A stretch of DNA of 64,000 nt. Origin: Erythrobacter sp. BLCC-B19. Its GTDB lineage: Bacteria; Pseudomonadota; Alphaproteobacteria; Sphingomonadales; Sphingomonadaceae. The notes beneath the pieces were generated by a model, which saw only the letters and a list, made by a program, of their open reading frames with translations, was not told where the DNA came from and searched no databases. The DNA is taken from NCBI RefSeq assembly GCF_028621955.1, contig NZ_CP117516.1, forward strand, positions 2,750,001-2,814,000, read 5' to 3'. Within the stretch, counting starts at the first letter, position 1. Every line of letters starts with the position of its first letter. The translations under genes and the position numbers were made by a program. Below, in pieces: positions 51,099 to 60,804 of the stretch.

Positions 51099-52045
51099 GC
51101 CGGGTTCTCCAGCATGAAGCGCATCGCCGCGATCACGCGTTCGAGATCGGCTTGGGTGCTCGGCACCATCTGGCGCAGGTTGGTGAAGCTGTGCGTCACC
51201 CCGCGCATTTCGATGAACACGCAGTCGCGCCCCGCATCGACCAGCGCCTTGGCATAGGCGCGGCCCGAATCGCGGATCGGATCGAGGCTGGCGGTGACGA
51301 CGATTGTGGGCGGGGCATTGCTGTGATCGCCCAGGATCGGGAAGCCGCGCGGGTCTGCGCGGTCGGCGCCATAGGCCGCATCGAAGAATGCCATGGTGTC
51401 GGCGGTGAGGAGGAAGCCTTCGCTGAAGGCTGCCATGCTCTCCGAACCATTGGCGTCGGCCACCAGCGGGAAGATCGGCACTTGCAGGAGGACGGGGACA
51501 GCGGCCGGGTTTGCGCCCAGCAGCTGGCTCACCACCACCGTGGCATTGCCGCCCGCCGAATCGCCGATGGTGATGATCCCGGAGGCGGTCAGGCCCAGTT
51601 CGTCGGGGCTGCCTGCCACCCAGCGCGTCGCCGCCTCGCAATCGAGGATCGCGGCGGGGAAGGGCGCTTCAGGGGCGCGCGCGTAATGCACCGCCACCAG
51701 CGGCAGATCGATCAGCGCGGCAATCTCGGTGCAGAGCGCGTGGTGGGTTTCGAGGTCGCCAATCACGAAGCCCCCGCCGTGGTAGAAGGTGATGACGGGG
51801 GTGGGCTGCTCGCGGCTCTCGCGCGCGTCGTAGAGGCGCAGGGGAATGTCGCCATTCGGGCCGGGGCAGGCAAGGTCGCGGATCACCGGCAGCGCCCGCG
51901 CGGGACGGTCGGCGATGCCGTGCATCTTCACATAGGAATCGCGCGCCTCTTCGAGCGTCATGTCGGCCATCTTCGGCCCGTTCACCTGCGCCATCATGTC
52001 GAGGAAGGCCTTCATGTCGGGGCGGATATAGGGCGCGTCGGTCAT
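51095..52045 (-). CDS. HSL-family alpha/beta hydrolase (esterase)
   Basis: A 316-residue hydrolase of the hormone-sensitive-lipase group. 'FYHGGGFVIGD' (HGGG oxyanion motif) is near residue 82, 'GDSAGGNA' near residue 154 holds the nucleophile serine, 'SLDPIRD' near 250 the aspartate and 'GVTHSF' near 280 the histidine. It would act on short acyl esters. ATG 52045 follows GGGAGAG. It overlaps rppH downstream. Confidence 0.9.
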   Translation of the reverse strand: MTDAPYIRPDMKAFLDMMAQVNGPKMADMTLEEARDSYVKMHGIADRPARALPVIRDLACPGPNGDIPLRLYDARESREQPTPVITFYHGGGFVIGDLETHHALCTEIAALIDLPLVAVHYARAPEAPFPAAILDCEAATRWVAGSPDELGLTASGIITIGDSAGGNATVVVSQLLGANPAAVPVLLQVPIFPLVADANGSESMAAFSEGFLLTADTMAFFDAAYGADRADPRGFPILGDHSNAPPTIVVTASLDPIRDSGRAYAKALVDAGRDCVFIEMRGVTHSFTNLRQMVPSTQADLERVIAAMRFMLENPA

Positions 52046-52140
52046 CGTGGTTCTCTCCCGTGTCTTTGGCGGTGCGATAGGCGAGCAGGCGGGCGATTTC
52101 CACTCGCTTGAATGCGAGCGCCGCGCTAGCCTGAAACGCG

Positions 52141-53097
52141 ATGGACAATCTGACACATAGCCTGGTCGGCGCGGTGCTGGGGCAGGCGGGGCTGAAGCGC
52201 ACCACCGGCCTTGCCATGCCGGCGCTGATCATCGGCGCGAACCTGCCCGATGTGGACGCGGCGTGCTTCTTCTGGCTGGAGGGCACCGAGCACCTGGCCT
52301 TCCGCAGAGGCATCACCCACGGCCCGCCCGCGCTGGTGCTGCTGCCTTTGGTGCTGGCGGGGCTGTTGTGGGCCTTCGACCGCTGGCAGACCAAGCGCGG
52401 CACCCGGCCCGAGGGGCGGCTGCCGGTGCGCTTCGGCTGGCTCTACGCGATGGCGTTCATCGGGTGTCTCAGCCACCCCTTCTTCGACTGGCTCAACGTC
52501 TACGGCATCCGCCTGCTGGAGCCGTTCTCCTCGCAATGGTTCTACGGCGATACGCTGTTCATCGTCGACCCGTGGCTGTGGGCGATGCTGGTCGCGAGCG
52601 TGTGGGTCTCGCGGCGGCGGGAGAAGGCGGGGGCGGCGAAGTGGGCGCGGCCTGCGCGGGTAGGGATTGTGGCGGTGCTGGCCTATATCGGGGTCAATTG
52701 GGCGATTACGCAGCATGTCGTCCGCGAGACGCAAGAGTCGCTGGGACTAAGCGAGGGCGTTATCGCCAACCCTCGACCTATCATCTTTTTTGATCGCGAA
52801 GTCCTGATCCGCGACAATGGCGTGTGGTGGCTCACTCTAGAAAGCTCAACGAACCAGATCGGGGAATTTCCCAACAAGTTGAGCGTGGTGCCGTGCCGAA
52901 TCCCTGACCTGTCACAGGAGCGGCTCACGAATTCGGAACTTGATGCCTTTCTCATATGGTTAAGGGCTCCCCTACCAGAGCGCGCCGAGGACGGCTCGGT
53001 GATCCTTCGCGATGCGCGCTTTATCGACCCGCGGGTGGGGGACAGGTTCAGCCTCGCGCTCCCGGATGTGCGGTGCGAGGAACTTCCCAGCCCCTAA
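52141..53097 (+). CDS. DUF457-like membrane-bound metal-dependent hydrolase
   Basis: A 318-residue membrane protein of the YdjM/DUF457 group. 'MDNLTHSLVGAVLGQAGLKR', 'IIGANLPDVDA', 'RRGITHGP' and 'CLSHPFFDWLN' are the conserved His/Asp motifs. Four to five membrane helices follow in the N-terminal 220 residues; the C-terminal 100 residues form a soluble tail. The latter has lower GC codons than the N-terminus. Function is unknown. Divergent from the esterase gene; the inverted-repeat element follows directly after its stop. Confidence 0.82.
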   Translation: MDNLTHSLVGAVLGQAGLKRTTGLAMPALIIGANLPDVDAACFFWLEGTEHLAFRRGITHGPPALVLLPLVLAGLLWAFDRWQTKRGTRPEGRLPVRFGWLYAMAFIGCLSHPFFDWLNVYGIRLLEPFSSQWFYGDTLFIVDPWLWAMLVASVWVSRRREKAGAAKWARPARVGIVAVLAYIGVNWAITQHVVRETQESLGLSEGVIANPRPIIFFDREVLIRDNGVWWLTLESSTNQIGEFPNKLSVVPCRIPDLSQERLTNSELDAFLIWLRAPLPERAEDGSVILRDARFIDPRVGDRFSLALPDVRCEELPSP

Positions 53098-53098
53098 T

Positions 53099-53186
53099 TC
53101 GTCATTGCGAGCGAAGCGAAGCAACCCATGGACCGAACCGTTCGGCCATGGATTGCCACGGCGACTGCGTCGCCTCGCAATGACGA
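53099..53186. repeat. 88-bp palindromic intergenic repeat (REP/MITE-like)
   Basis: Perfect 13-bp terminal inverted repeats: TCGTCATTGCGAG (53099-53111) and CTCGCAATGACGA (53174-53186). Inner arms 'CCATGG' and similar also pair, so the element can fold into a long hairpin. The CGTCATTGCGAGCG start is a sequence type found dispersed in many bacterial genomes. It lies between the DUF457-like gene and phr and has no open reading frame of its own. Confidence 0.8.
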
Positions 53187-53203
53187 GAGAAAATCAGAAC
53201 CCA

Positions 53204-54595
53204 ATGCCCCATCCCCAAATCCTATGGCTGCGGCGCGATCTGCGCCTTGCCGATAATCCTGCGCTCTACCACGCCGCCAAGGCTGGCCCTGTGATCGCGG
53301 TCTATGTCCTCGATGACGAGAGCCCCAAGCACCACGCCTATGGCGGTGCCTCGCGCTGGTGGCTGCATCATTCGCTGGCGAGCCTTGCCGAGAGCCTTGA
53401 GGCCAAGGGCAGCAAGCTGATCCTGCGGCGCGGAGAGGCGGTCGCGCAACTCAACAAGCTTGCGGCAGAGGTCGGCGCGGCCACCATTCACGCAAATTGC
53501 CACTACGAACCGTGGTGGCTGAACGCTGAGCGCAAGCTGGCCAAGAGCCTCGACCTGCAATTGCACCACGGCAACTACCTCATGCCGCCGGGCAGCATCA
53601 CCACCGGTACGGGCGGGCAGTACAAGATCTACACCCCCTTCAGCCGCGCCGTCCGCGCCGAATTTCCGCCGCGCTCCGAAGTCCCCGCGCCCGAACGCCT
53701 TGAAGCCCCCGCCAGCTGGCCCGCCTCGGACGATTTGGCGTCATGGAACCTCCTCCCGACCAAACCCGATTGGGCTGGGGGAATGCGCGACTTCTGGCAG
53801 GTGGGCGAGAACGCCGCCCACGCGCGCCTCGCCGCATGGGAAGCGGACGTCGACGACTATGACGACAAGCGGAACCTGCCGAGTGTCGACAAGGTCTCGA
53901 GACTCTCCCCGCACCTGCATTTCGGCGAGATTTCGCCGATCCAGATCTGGCACCGCTTCAAGGATCGCCAAACCAAAGGCTGGGAAACCTTCGAAGGCGA
54001 GCTGATCTGGCGCGATTATTCGCAGAACGCGATTTACCAGTTCCCTGCCTACGCCACCCAGAACTACCGCGAGGACTTCGACCGCTTCCCCTGGCGCCAT
54101 CCCGCGACCGATCCGGCCGCCGCGCGCGACCTGAAGGCATGGCAGCAAGGCCGCACCGGCTACCCCATCGTCGATGCCGGGATGCGCCAGCTGTGGCAGA
54201 CCGGCTGGATGCACAACCGCGTGCGGATGATCACCGCGAGTTTCCTCATCAAGCATCTGCTGATCGACTGGCGCGAGGGCGAAAAGTGGTTCTGGGATAC
54301 GCTGTGCGATGCCGACTACGCCTCCAACGCCACCAACTGGCAGTGGACCGCCGGGACAGGGGTGGACAGCAATATGTTCAGCCGGATCATGGCGCCGCTC
54401 AGCCAGTCGGAAAAGTTCGACGCCGCCCGCTATATCCGCACCTATGTGCCGGAATTGAAGGGGCTGGAGGAGCCCTATGTCCACGACCCCGAAGAATTCG
54501 GACGCCGCCCGGCGGGGTACCCGCGCAAGATCGTGCCCCACAAGGCCGCACGCGAGCGGGCACTGGCGGCGCTGAAGACGATCAAGGCGGGCTGA
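53204..54595 (+). CDS. phr: Deoxyribodipyrimidine photolyase
   Basis: A 463-residue flavoprotein that reverses UV cyclobutane dimers using blue light. The N-terminal antenna domain starts 'ILWLRRDLRLADNPAL'. FAD-binding region motifs are 'WMHNRVRMI' near residue 345 and 'ATNWQWTAGTGVD' near residue 383, with 'GYPIVDAGMRQLWQTGW' before them. Length matches CPD photolyases. ATG 53204 is preferred; ATG 53180, which lies inside the 88-bp repeat, would add eight residues and has GACGAGAGA after it. Confidence 0.95.
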   Translation: MPHPQILWLRRDLRLADNPALYHAAKAGPVIAVYVLDDESPKHHAYGGASRWWLHHSLASLAESLEAKGSKLILRRGEAVAQLNKLAAEVGAATIHANCHYEPWWLNAERKLAKSLDLQLHHGNYLMPPGSITTGTGGQYKIYTPFSRAVRAEFPPRSEVPAPERLEAPASWPASDDLASWNLLPTKPDWAGGMRDFWQVGENAAHARLAAWEADVDDYDDKRNLPSVDKVSRLSPHLHFGEISPIQIWHRFKDRQTKGWETFEGELIWRDYSQNAIYQFPAYATQNYREDFDRFPWRHPATDPAAARDLKAWQQGRTGYPIVDAGMRQLWQTGWMHNRVRMITASFLIKHLLIDWREGEKWFWDTLCDADYASNATNWQWTAGTGVDSNMFSRIMAPLSQSEKFDAARYIRTYVPELKGLEEPYVHDPEEFGRRPAGYPRKIVPHKAARERALAALKTIKAG

Positions 54596-54663
54596 CGGGG
54601 ACTTGCCCGTGCCGCCCGCGAAGGCCTATGCAGCCTCTCAGCGAATAGAGAGAGGGTGAGATC

Positions 54664-55851
54664 ATGGGTGTTTTCAGGGTTGCGGTGTCGCGTGCCGCGC
54701 TGGCTGTGCTGCTCGTTGCGACCGGGGCTCAGGCCGAGGAGCATGGCCCGGCCACTCCGGATGCCCGCATGACCCAGCCACCCGCGCGCGATCCGGCCGA
54801 TCTGGCGGTGCTGTTCTGGAGCGATGCGCAGCGCGCCGAGCGGTTCCGCGCGATGGAACAGTGGTTTGCCGGTCACGAAGTCGCTGCTGCGGCGACCCCG
54901 CGCGCGCTGCCACAGGGCGCGCCGCTGCCTGATGCGCTGCGGGCAGAGATCTCCGCACTGATCAAGGCGACGGACACCGCCGGGGTCATGGTGCTGGCAG
55001 ATGGCAAGGTGGTGCACGAGGAATATGGCCTCGGTATGGGACCGCAGGATCGCTGGACGAGCTTCTCGGTCGCCAAGAGCTTCACCTCGACCTTGCTGGG
55101 CGCGGCGGTGAAGGACGGACATATCGCCAGCCTCGATGATCCGGTGACGAAGTATATCCCCGGCCTTGCCGGCAGCGCCTACGAAGGGGTTACGGTGCGC
55201 CAGCTCGCGACCATGACCAGCGGGGTGAAGTGGAACGAGGACTACACCGATCCCAATTCGGACGTCGCCCAGATGAACCGCTTCGTGGTCGAGTATGGCC
55301 CGGAAGCGATCGTCGCGCAGATGAAGGCGCTCCCGCGCGAGGCCGAGCCGGGCAAGAAGTGGGTCTACAAGACCGGCGAGACCAACCTGATCGGCCTGCT
55401 GGTCGAGAACGCCGTCGGCAAGCCGCTGGCGGAATATGCCAAGGCCAAGATCGTCGATCCGGCCGGGTTTGCGGGCGATCTGTTCTGGATGGTCGATCCG
55501 CGCGGTGGGAATATCGGCGGATGCTGCCTTTCGATCCGTCTCGCCGATTACGCCCGCATGGGGCAGTTCGCGCTCGAGGGCGGCAAGGGCGTGGTGCCCA
55601 ATGGCTGGTTCGCCGAGGCGACCGACAGCGCCGTCGATTTCGGCGACAGCGGCTTCGGTTATGGCTACCAGTGGTGGACCTATCCGCAAGGCACCTATGG
55701 CGCGCAGGGCATCTTCGGGCAGGGGATCACCCTGTTCCCCGACAAGCAGGTGGTGGTCGCCTATATCGGCAACTGGGCGACCGCAAGCGGTGGCCCGGAG
55801 CGTGGGCAGATGCTTGATCTCAGCCGGAAAATTGCGGCTGCGGTCAAATAG
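54664..55851 (+). CDS. Exported beta-lactamase-fold serine hydrolase
   Basis: A 395-residue exported hydrolase with a signal peptide ('RAALAVLLVATGAQAEE'). The class C beta-lactamase fold is shown by 'SFSVAKSFTSTLLGAAVKDG' near residue 137, where SVAK is the SxxK motif. 'YKTGETNLIG' near residue 238 may be the YxN-type element, less clear. Penicillin resistance is not implied; many family members are esterases or peptidases. ATG 54664 follows GAGAGGG. It is monocistronic. Confidence 0.85.
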   Translation: MGVFRVAVSRAALAVLLVATGAQAEEHGPATPDARMTQPPARDPADLAVLFWSDAQRAERFRAMEQWFAGHEVAAAATPRALPQGAPLPDALRAEISALIKATDTAGVMVLADGKVVHEEYGLGMGPQDRWTSFSVAKSFTSTLLGAAVKDGHIASLDDPVTKYIPGLAGSAYEGVTVRQLATMTSGVKWNEDYTDPNSDVAQMNRFVVEYGPEAIVAQMKALPREAEPGKKWVYKTGETNLIGLLVENAVGKPLAEYAKAKIVDPAGFAGDLFWMVDPRGGNIGGCCLSIRLADYARMGQFALEGGKGVVPNGWFAEATDSAVDFGDSGFGYGYQWWTYPQGTYGAQGIFGQGITLFPDKQVVVAYIGNWATASGGPERGQMLDLSRKIAAAVK

Positions 55852-55869
55852 ACCGCAGGCCGGGCGGCC

Positions 55870-56223
55870 TTAGCCCATCTGGCGATAGACGCCGGTGTTG
55901 CTGTAGCGCTGGAGGATGTTGTCGTGGACGATCGGGCTGAGCAGCTCGGTAAAGGCGCATCCCACAACGCAATTGTCCCACCACACCACCTCGGCGCGGA
56001 GCGATTCGAGGCCGGGCAGGGTCAGCCAGCACATCTGGCCTTCGTGCATCCGGTTGATCGAGGCCGCCGAAAAGCCCGAGATCGACAGGTCATGCACCAC
56101 GCTCTGGAACGCCCGTCCGCCCGAGGCGCGCAGCGTTGCGGGGATGGTGAGGCGCGTGCGCGGGCCGCAGCGATCTTCCTGCGCGGCGGTGCGATAGGAG
56201 TCGGAGCTCGACGGCATAGTCAT
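55870..56223 (-). CDS. PilZ-domain protein
   Basis: A 117-residue cytoplasmic PilZ protein, predicted to bind cyclic di-GMP. The RxxxR motif is in 'RCGPRTRL' near residue 20 and the D/NxSxxG motif is 'DLSISG' near residue 46. It resembles the PilZ modules of the two GGDEF-EAL proteins at 6.7-11.8 kb and may share the same signal. ATG 56223 or 56217 are both in frame. It is convergent with the serine hydrolase. Confidence 0.85.
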   Translation of the reverse strand: MTMPSSSDSYRTAAQEDRCGPRTRLTIPATLRASGGRAFQSVVHDLSISGFSAASINRMHEGQMCWLTLPGLESLRAEVVWWDNCVVGCAFTELLSPIVHDNILQRYSNTGVYRQMG

Positions 56224-56351
56224 TAACCCTGTGCTGGCGTCAGCGGTCTCGCGGCGGAATGGTTCACCGCTGTCATTGCGCCAGATTTCGTTAAGCGCGA
56301 CTTTCGAGCATTGGTTAACGGCCGGGTAGGGAGACCGCCCGAGAAACGCGG

Positions 56352-57074
56352 TCAGTCGATCCGTTCGCGGTGCAGCGCCGGGAAACCTTCGGTCAGCAGC
56401 GCCACGAGCCGCTCGGCGACGACTTCGGGTGCCTTTACCGTCTGCGGGTCTTCGCCCGGATAGGCACGCGCGCGCATCTCGGTGCGGGTCGCGCCGGGGT
56501 CGATGATCGCCACGCGCAGCGGGCTGAGGCGTTCGACTTCTGCCGCATAGGTCGCCAGCAGATTGTCGAAGGCCGCCTTGGTGGCGCTGTATGCCCCCCA
56601 ATAGGGCCGGGGCGCTGCGCCGACGCTGCTGGTGAGGCCGATGATCTTGCCCGCCTTGGCATGGCGCAGCAGCGGATCGAACCCTGCGATCAGCGCCTGG
56701 GTCGCGACCACATTGGTCAGCAGCGCCTGGTTGAACTGCTTGGGCTCCATCTGCGAGGCCGGGGTCAGCTCGGGCAGATAGGCAGCGGCTAGCACCATGA
56801 TGTCGAGCGTGTCCCACCGTCCGGCGATCGCAGCGGCGAGGCGGCTGACGGCGTCGGGTTCGATCAGATCGACCGGCGCGATGGTCGAGGTGCCGCCCAG
56901 AGCGTGGATCTCATCCTCGATCGCTTCCAGCGCCTTGACCTTGCGCGCCACCAGAATGACGTGCGCGCCTGCCGCAGCCAGCGCCTTGGCGGTGGCGGCA
57001 CCGATCCCGCGGCTGGCACCGGTCACAAGCGCGGTCTGGCCGGCGAGCGGCTTGGCGGTGGAGGTGTCGGTCAT
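56352..57074 (-). CDS. SDR-family oxidoreductase downstream of purF
   Basis: A 240-residue short-chain dehydrogenase. The cofactor motif 'GASRGIGAA' is near residue 19 and the catalytic pair 'SSVG' and 'YSATK' near residues 148 and 163. 'LAAAYLPEL' replaces the usual NNAG segment. Substrate unknown. It starts six bases after the purF stop, so it is probably cotranscribed. A 128-base gap separates it from the PilZ gene. Confidence 0.86.
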   Translation of the reverse strand: MTDTSTAKPLAGQTALVTGASRGIGAATAKALAAAGAHVILVARKVKALEAIEDEIHALGGTSTIAPVDLIEPDAVSRLAAAIAGRWDTLDIMVLAAAYLPELTPASQMEPKQFNQALLTNVVATQALIAGFDPLLRHAKAGKIIGLTSSVGAAPRPYWGAYSATKAAFDNLLATYAAEVERLSPLRVAIIDPGATRTEMRARAYPGEDPQTVKAPEVVAERLVALLTEGFPALHRERID

Positions 57075-57080
57075 AATGGG

Positions 57081-58568
57081 TCAGGCAGCCTTGGGATCAG
57101 CGAAGGGAAGCTCGGCGGTCTTGGCTTCCGCGAGCGCGAGGTCGGTAAGCGAGGTCGGGTATTCGCCGGTGAAGCAGGCGTCGCAGAACTGCGGGCAGGC
57201 CTTGTCGCGGCCCTGCTTCCCGACCGCGCGGTAGAGCCCGTCGATCGAGATGAAGGCGAGGCTGTCGGCCTTGATGAATTCCCGCATCGGCTCCAGCTCC
57301 ATGCGCGCCGCGAGGAGCTTCGAGCGTTCCGGCGTGTCGACCCCGTAGAAGCAGGAATGGGCCGTCGGCGGGCTGGCGACGCGGAAGTGGACTTCCCGCG
57401 CGCCTGCCTCGCGCATCATCTCGACGATCTTGAGGCTGGTGGTGCCGCGCACGATCGAATCGTCGATCAGCACGATGCGCTTGCCTTCAACCAGCGCGCG
57501 GTTGGCGTTGTGCTTGCGCTTGACGCTCGAATGGCGCGCGCCATCACCCGGTTGGATGAAGGTGCGCCCGACATAATGCGAGCGGATGATGCCGAGTTCG
57601 AACGGCAGGCCTGAAGCCTGCGCAAAGCCGAGCGCGGCAGGCACCCCGCTGTCGGGCACGGGAACGACGAGATCAGCCTCGCACGGTGCTTCGATGGCAA
57701 GCTGGGTGCCGATGGCCTTGCGCGCCTCATAGACCGAGCGGCCCGCGAACACGGAGTCAGGGCGGCTGAAATAGACGTGCTCGAAGATGCAGGGGCGCGG
57801 GGCTGGGTTGCCGAAGGGACGAACCGAGCGGATCTCACCGGCAAAGTCGACCAGCACCAGCTCGCCCGGTTCGATCTCGCGGATCACTTCCGCGCCGACC
57901 ACGTCGAAGGCGACCGTTTCGGAGGCGAACAGGATCGCATCGCCCATCCGCCCCATCACCAGCGGGCGGATGCCGAGCGGATCGCGGCAGGCGATCATGC
58001 CTTCGGGGGTCATCACGATCAGCGCATAGGCACCCTCGACCAGCCGCAGCGCGTCCACCAGCCGGTCGGCAATGGTGGGATAGCGCGAGGTGGCGACGAG
58101 GTGGATGATCACCTCGGTGTCCGAAGTTGACTGGAAGATTGACCCCTTGGTGACAAGGTCGGTGCGCAGCATCATGGCGTTCGAGATGTTGCCATTATGC
58201 GCCACCGCAAAACCGCCGCTCGCCAGTTCAGCGTAAAGCGGCTGGACGTTGCGCAGACCCGATCCGCCCGTGGTCGAATAGCGCACGTGACCTGCTGCCA
58301 TGTGGCCGGGCAGGGCGGCGATGGCATCGGAGCTGGAGAAATTCTCGGCCACATGGCCAAGCCCGCGGCTGGCGTAGAATTCCTTGCCGTCATAGCTGAC
58401 GATCCCGGCCGCTTCCTGCCCGCGGTGCTGGAGGGCGTGGAGGCCCAATGCCGTGGTCGCGGAAGCATCATTGGCGCGGATCACGCCGAAAATCCCGCAT
58501 TCCTCGCGCAGCTTGTCGCCATCGGCATCGAGGAAGGGGTGGGTCACATTGAGCGGTGTCATCGGCAT
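57081..58568 (-). CDS. purF: Amidophosphoribosyltransferase
   Basis: A 495-residue enzyme for the first step of purine synthesis, converting PRPP and glutamine to phosphoribosylamine. A propeptide of about 23 residues precedes the catalytic cysteine in 'CGIFGV' (Cys24), as in Bacillus-type PurF. The PRPP loop is 'IVLIDDSIVRGTTS' near residue 367. Cysteines in 'PRPCIFE', 'HSCFYG' and 'CPQFCDACF' fit an iron-sulfur cluster. ATG 58568 or 58562 are both possible; the longer open frame to 58658 is not needed. Confidence 0.96.
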   Translation of the reverse strand: MPMTPLNVTHPFLDADGDKLREECGIFGVIRANDASATTALGLHALQHRGQEAAGIVSYDGKEFYASRGLGHVAENFSSSDAIAALPGHMAAGHVRYSTTGGSGLRNVQPLYAELASGGFAVAHNGNISNAMMLRTDLVTKGSIFQSTSDTEVIIHLVATSRYPTIADRLVDALRLVEGAYALIVMTPEGMIACRDPLGIRPLVMGRMGDAILFASETVAFDVVGAEVIREIEPGELVLVDFAGEIRSVRPFGNPAPRPCIFEHVYFSRPDSVFAGRSVYEARKAIGTQLAIEAPCEADLVVPVPDSGVPAALGFAQASGLPFELGIIRSHYVGRTFIQPGDGARHSSVKRKHNANRALVEGKRIVLIDDSIVRGTTSLKIVEMMREAGAREVHFRVASPPTAHSCFYGVDTPERSKLLAARMELEPMREFIKADSLAFISIDGLYRAVGKQGRDKACPQFCDACFTGEYPTSLTDLALAEAKTAELPFADPKAA

Positions 58569-58786
58569 CACCAGACAGTTCCGTGAAATGGGCCCCTGCG
58601 GCGCAACGCCCCAATGGCGATGTGACGGATCAATTACAAGGGGAAGCGATGTTGCCATGCGCGCCTTTTTGGCGACCGGTCTGTGACAGCGGGGCTGGCG
58701 CGGCCTGATGCGGCGGGGATTGCCGGGGCGTGCGGGCGGCCTTACAGGCGCAAGGAACCTAAGTTTCAGGGCGCCTTACACCTCTC

Positions 58787-60040
58787 ATGCTTTCCCCCTT
58801 CGAATGGATGATCGCCAAGCGCTACCTCTGGCCGGGCAAGGGCGAGGCGTTCATTGCGCTGGTCGCCGGGATTTCGGTCGGCGTGGTGATGCTCTCGGTC
58901 GCGATGCTGGTGATCGTGATGAGCGTGATGAACGGCTTTCGCGGCGAATTGCTCGACAAGATCACCGGGCTGAATGGCCATGCGGTGGTGCAGGGCTATG
59001 ACGGGCGGATCGAGCAGTGGCGCGGGGTCATGGATGATCTCGTGAAGACCCCGGGCGTCACGGCGGCCTCGCCGATGATCGAAAAGCCGCTGCTGATCAG
59101 CTACAAGGGCAGTGTCGAGGCGATCTTTCTGCGCGGCCAGACCGACACGGATCTGAAGACGGTCGGCGACAAGGTGCTGCTCGGCGACATTGCCAGCCTC
59201 TATGCTCCGCCCGGTGAGGATGGCTTGCGCAGCGTCGCCATCGGCAGCCGGCTGGCACAGAACCTCGGCATCCGGGTGGGCGACAGCATCACCATCATCA
59301 ACCCGGCCGGGCGCACCACGCCATTCGGCACCACCATTCGCCAGCTCCCTTACAAGGTCGGCGCGATCTTCGAGGTCGGGATCTACACCTTCGACGAGAA
59401 ATTCGTGATGCTCCCGCTCGCCGAGGCGCAGAGCCTGCTGCTGATGGGCGATTCGGTGGCGCAGATTGAAGTGACCGTCGATGATCCGGACAAGGTCGGC
59501 GAAATCCTCGCGCCCGCCGCCGAGCGCCTGTCGGGCCGCGCGGTGATCGCCGACTGGAAATCGATGAACGCGGCGCTGTTTGAAGCCTTGCAGGTCGAGC
59601 GCGTGGCGATGTTCTTTGCCCTGTCTTTCATGGTTCTGGTCGCGGCCTTCAACATTCTCTCCAGCCTTGTGATGCTGGTGCGCGCCAAGACCCGCGACAT
59701 TGCGATCATGCGCACAATGGGCGCAACGCGGCGCTCGATGCTCAAGATCTTCGTCACCACCGGCACCACGGTGGGTGCGATCGGGACGGTATCGGGGCTG
59801 GTGCTGGGCGCGGTGGTGCTGTTCTTCCGCGAGCCGATTGTCGCCTTCATCGCCTTTGCCACCGGCCAGCAGATCTGGGATCCGGAGGTGCGGTTCCTCT
59901 CCACACTGCCCTCGCGCACTGATCCGTGGGAGGTGGCAGGGATCGTCGCCCTTGCCTTGGGGATGAGCTTCCTTGCGACGCTCTACCCGGCCTTGAAGGC
60001 GGCCAATACCGATCCCGTGCAGGTGCTGCGTTATGAATAG
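58787..60040 (+). CDS. lolC: Lipoprotein-releasing ABC transporter permease LolC/E
   Basis: A 417-residue permease that extracts outer membrane lipoproteins from the inner membrane. One TM helix near residues 18-44 is followed by a large periplasmic domain and three C-terminal helices ('[22 protein letters not shown]', '[21 protein letters not shown]', '[21 protein letters not shown]'). A '[14 protein letters not shown]' coupling motif lies near residue 302. It overlaps the ATPase gene by eight bases. Whether it is LolC, LolE or LolF-like is not decided. Confidence 0.93.
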   Translation: MLSPFEWMIAKRYLWPGKGEAFIALVAGISVGVVMLSVAMLVIVMSVMNGFRGELLDKITGLNGHAVVQGYDGRIEQWRGVMDDLVKTPGVTAASPMIEKPLLISYKGSVEAIFLRGQTDTDLKTVGDKVLLGDIASLYAPPGEDGLRSVAIGSRLAQNLGIRVGDSITIINPAGRTTPFGTTIRQLPYKVGAIFEVGIYTFDEKFVMLPLAEAQSLLLMGDSVAQIEVTVDDPDKVGEILAPAAERLSGRAVIADWKSMNAALFEALQVERVAMFFALSFMVLVAAFNILSSLVMLVRAKTRDIAIMRTMGATRRSMLKIFVTTGTTVGAIGTVSGLVLGAVVLFFREPIVAFIAFATGQQIWDPEVRFLSTLPSRTDPWEVAGIVALALGMSFLATLYPALKAANTDPVQVLRYE

Positions 60041-60713
60041 TGGTGCCCCCATCGTCAGCCTCAAGGGGCTGAAGCGCGCCTTTCAGCAGGGCGATACGCG
60101 CATCGAAGTGCTGCGCGGGGTCGAACTCGACATCATGCCGGGGGAAATCGTGGCGCTGCTCGGGCCTTCGGGATCGGGCAAGTCGACCATGTTGCAAGCC
60201 GTGGGTCTGCTGGAGGGGGGCTTCGAAGGCTCGATCAGCATTGCCGGCCAACGCGCCGAGAGCATGACATCGGACGAACGCACCCGGCTCAGGCGCGAGC
60301 ATCTCGGCTTTGTCTACCAGTTCCACCACCTGCTGCCCGATTTCAACGCGCGGGAAAATGTGGTGATGCCGCAGATGATCCTCGGCACCAGCCGTGAGGA
60401 CGCGCAAGCACGCGCCGATGCCTTGCTCGCCAGCCTCGGCCTGGGCGAGCGGCTGACCCACCGGCCCAGCCAGCTTTCGGGCGGCGAGCAGCAGCGCGTT
60501 GCTGTCGCCCGCGCGCTCGCCAACCGTCCGACGCTGGTGCTGGCCGACGAGCCGACCGGGAACCTTGACGAGAACACCTCCGACGCCGTGCTCGAACAAT
60601 TCCTCGCGCTGGTGCGCGGCGAGGGCAGCGCGGCGCTGGTGGCGACCCACAATGAACGCCTTGCTGCGAGGATGGACCGGGTCGTGCGGCTCAAGGATGG
60701 CGTCCTGGTCTGA
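60033..60713 (+). CDS. lolD: Lipoprotein-releasing ABC transporter ATPase LolD
   Basis: A 226-residue ATPase. Walker A 'GPSGSGKST' is near residue 45, the signature 'LSGGEQQR' near residue 148 and Walker B '[12 protein letters not shown]' near residue 169. It powers LolC/E. The several lipoproteins encoded in this window would be substrates for sorting. The start overlaps the permease gene by eight bases. Confidence 0.95.
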   Translation: MNSGAPIVSLKGLKRAFQQGDTRIEVLRGVELDIMPGEIVALLGPSGSGKSTMLQAVGLLEGGFEGSISIAGQRAESMTSDERTRLRREHLGFVYQFHHLLPDFNARENVVMPQMILGTSREDAQARADALLASLGLGERLTHRPSQLSGGEQQRVAVARALANRPTLVLADEPTGNLDENTSDAVLEQFLALVRGEGSAALVATHNERLAARMDRVVRLKDGVLV

Positions 60714-60765
60714 CGGCTGGGCCATTTGCGGCCCTGCTGCGATGGACGGTTGATCCGCTGCCGCG

Positions 60766-60785
60766 CTCGTGCGAACCAGCACGAG
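60766..60785. other. 7-bp hairpin after lolD
   Basis: CTCGTGC and GCACGAG pair around GAACCA, 52 bases after the lolD stop and 20 bases before the next start. No T-run follows. Confidence 0.4.
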
Positions 60786-60804
60786 GACGTTGAGGGGGGA
60801 TGCC

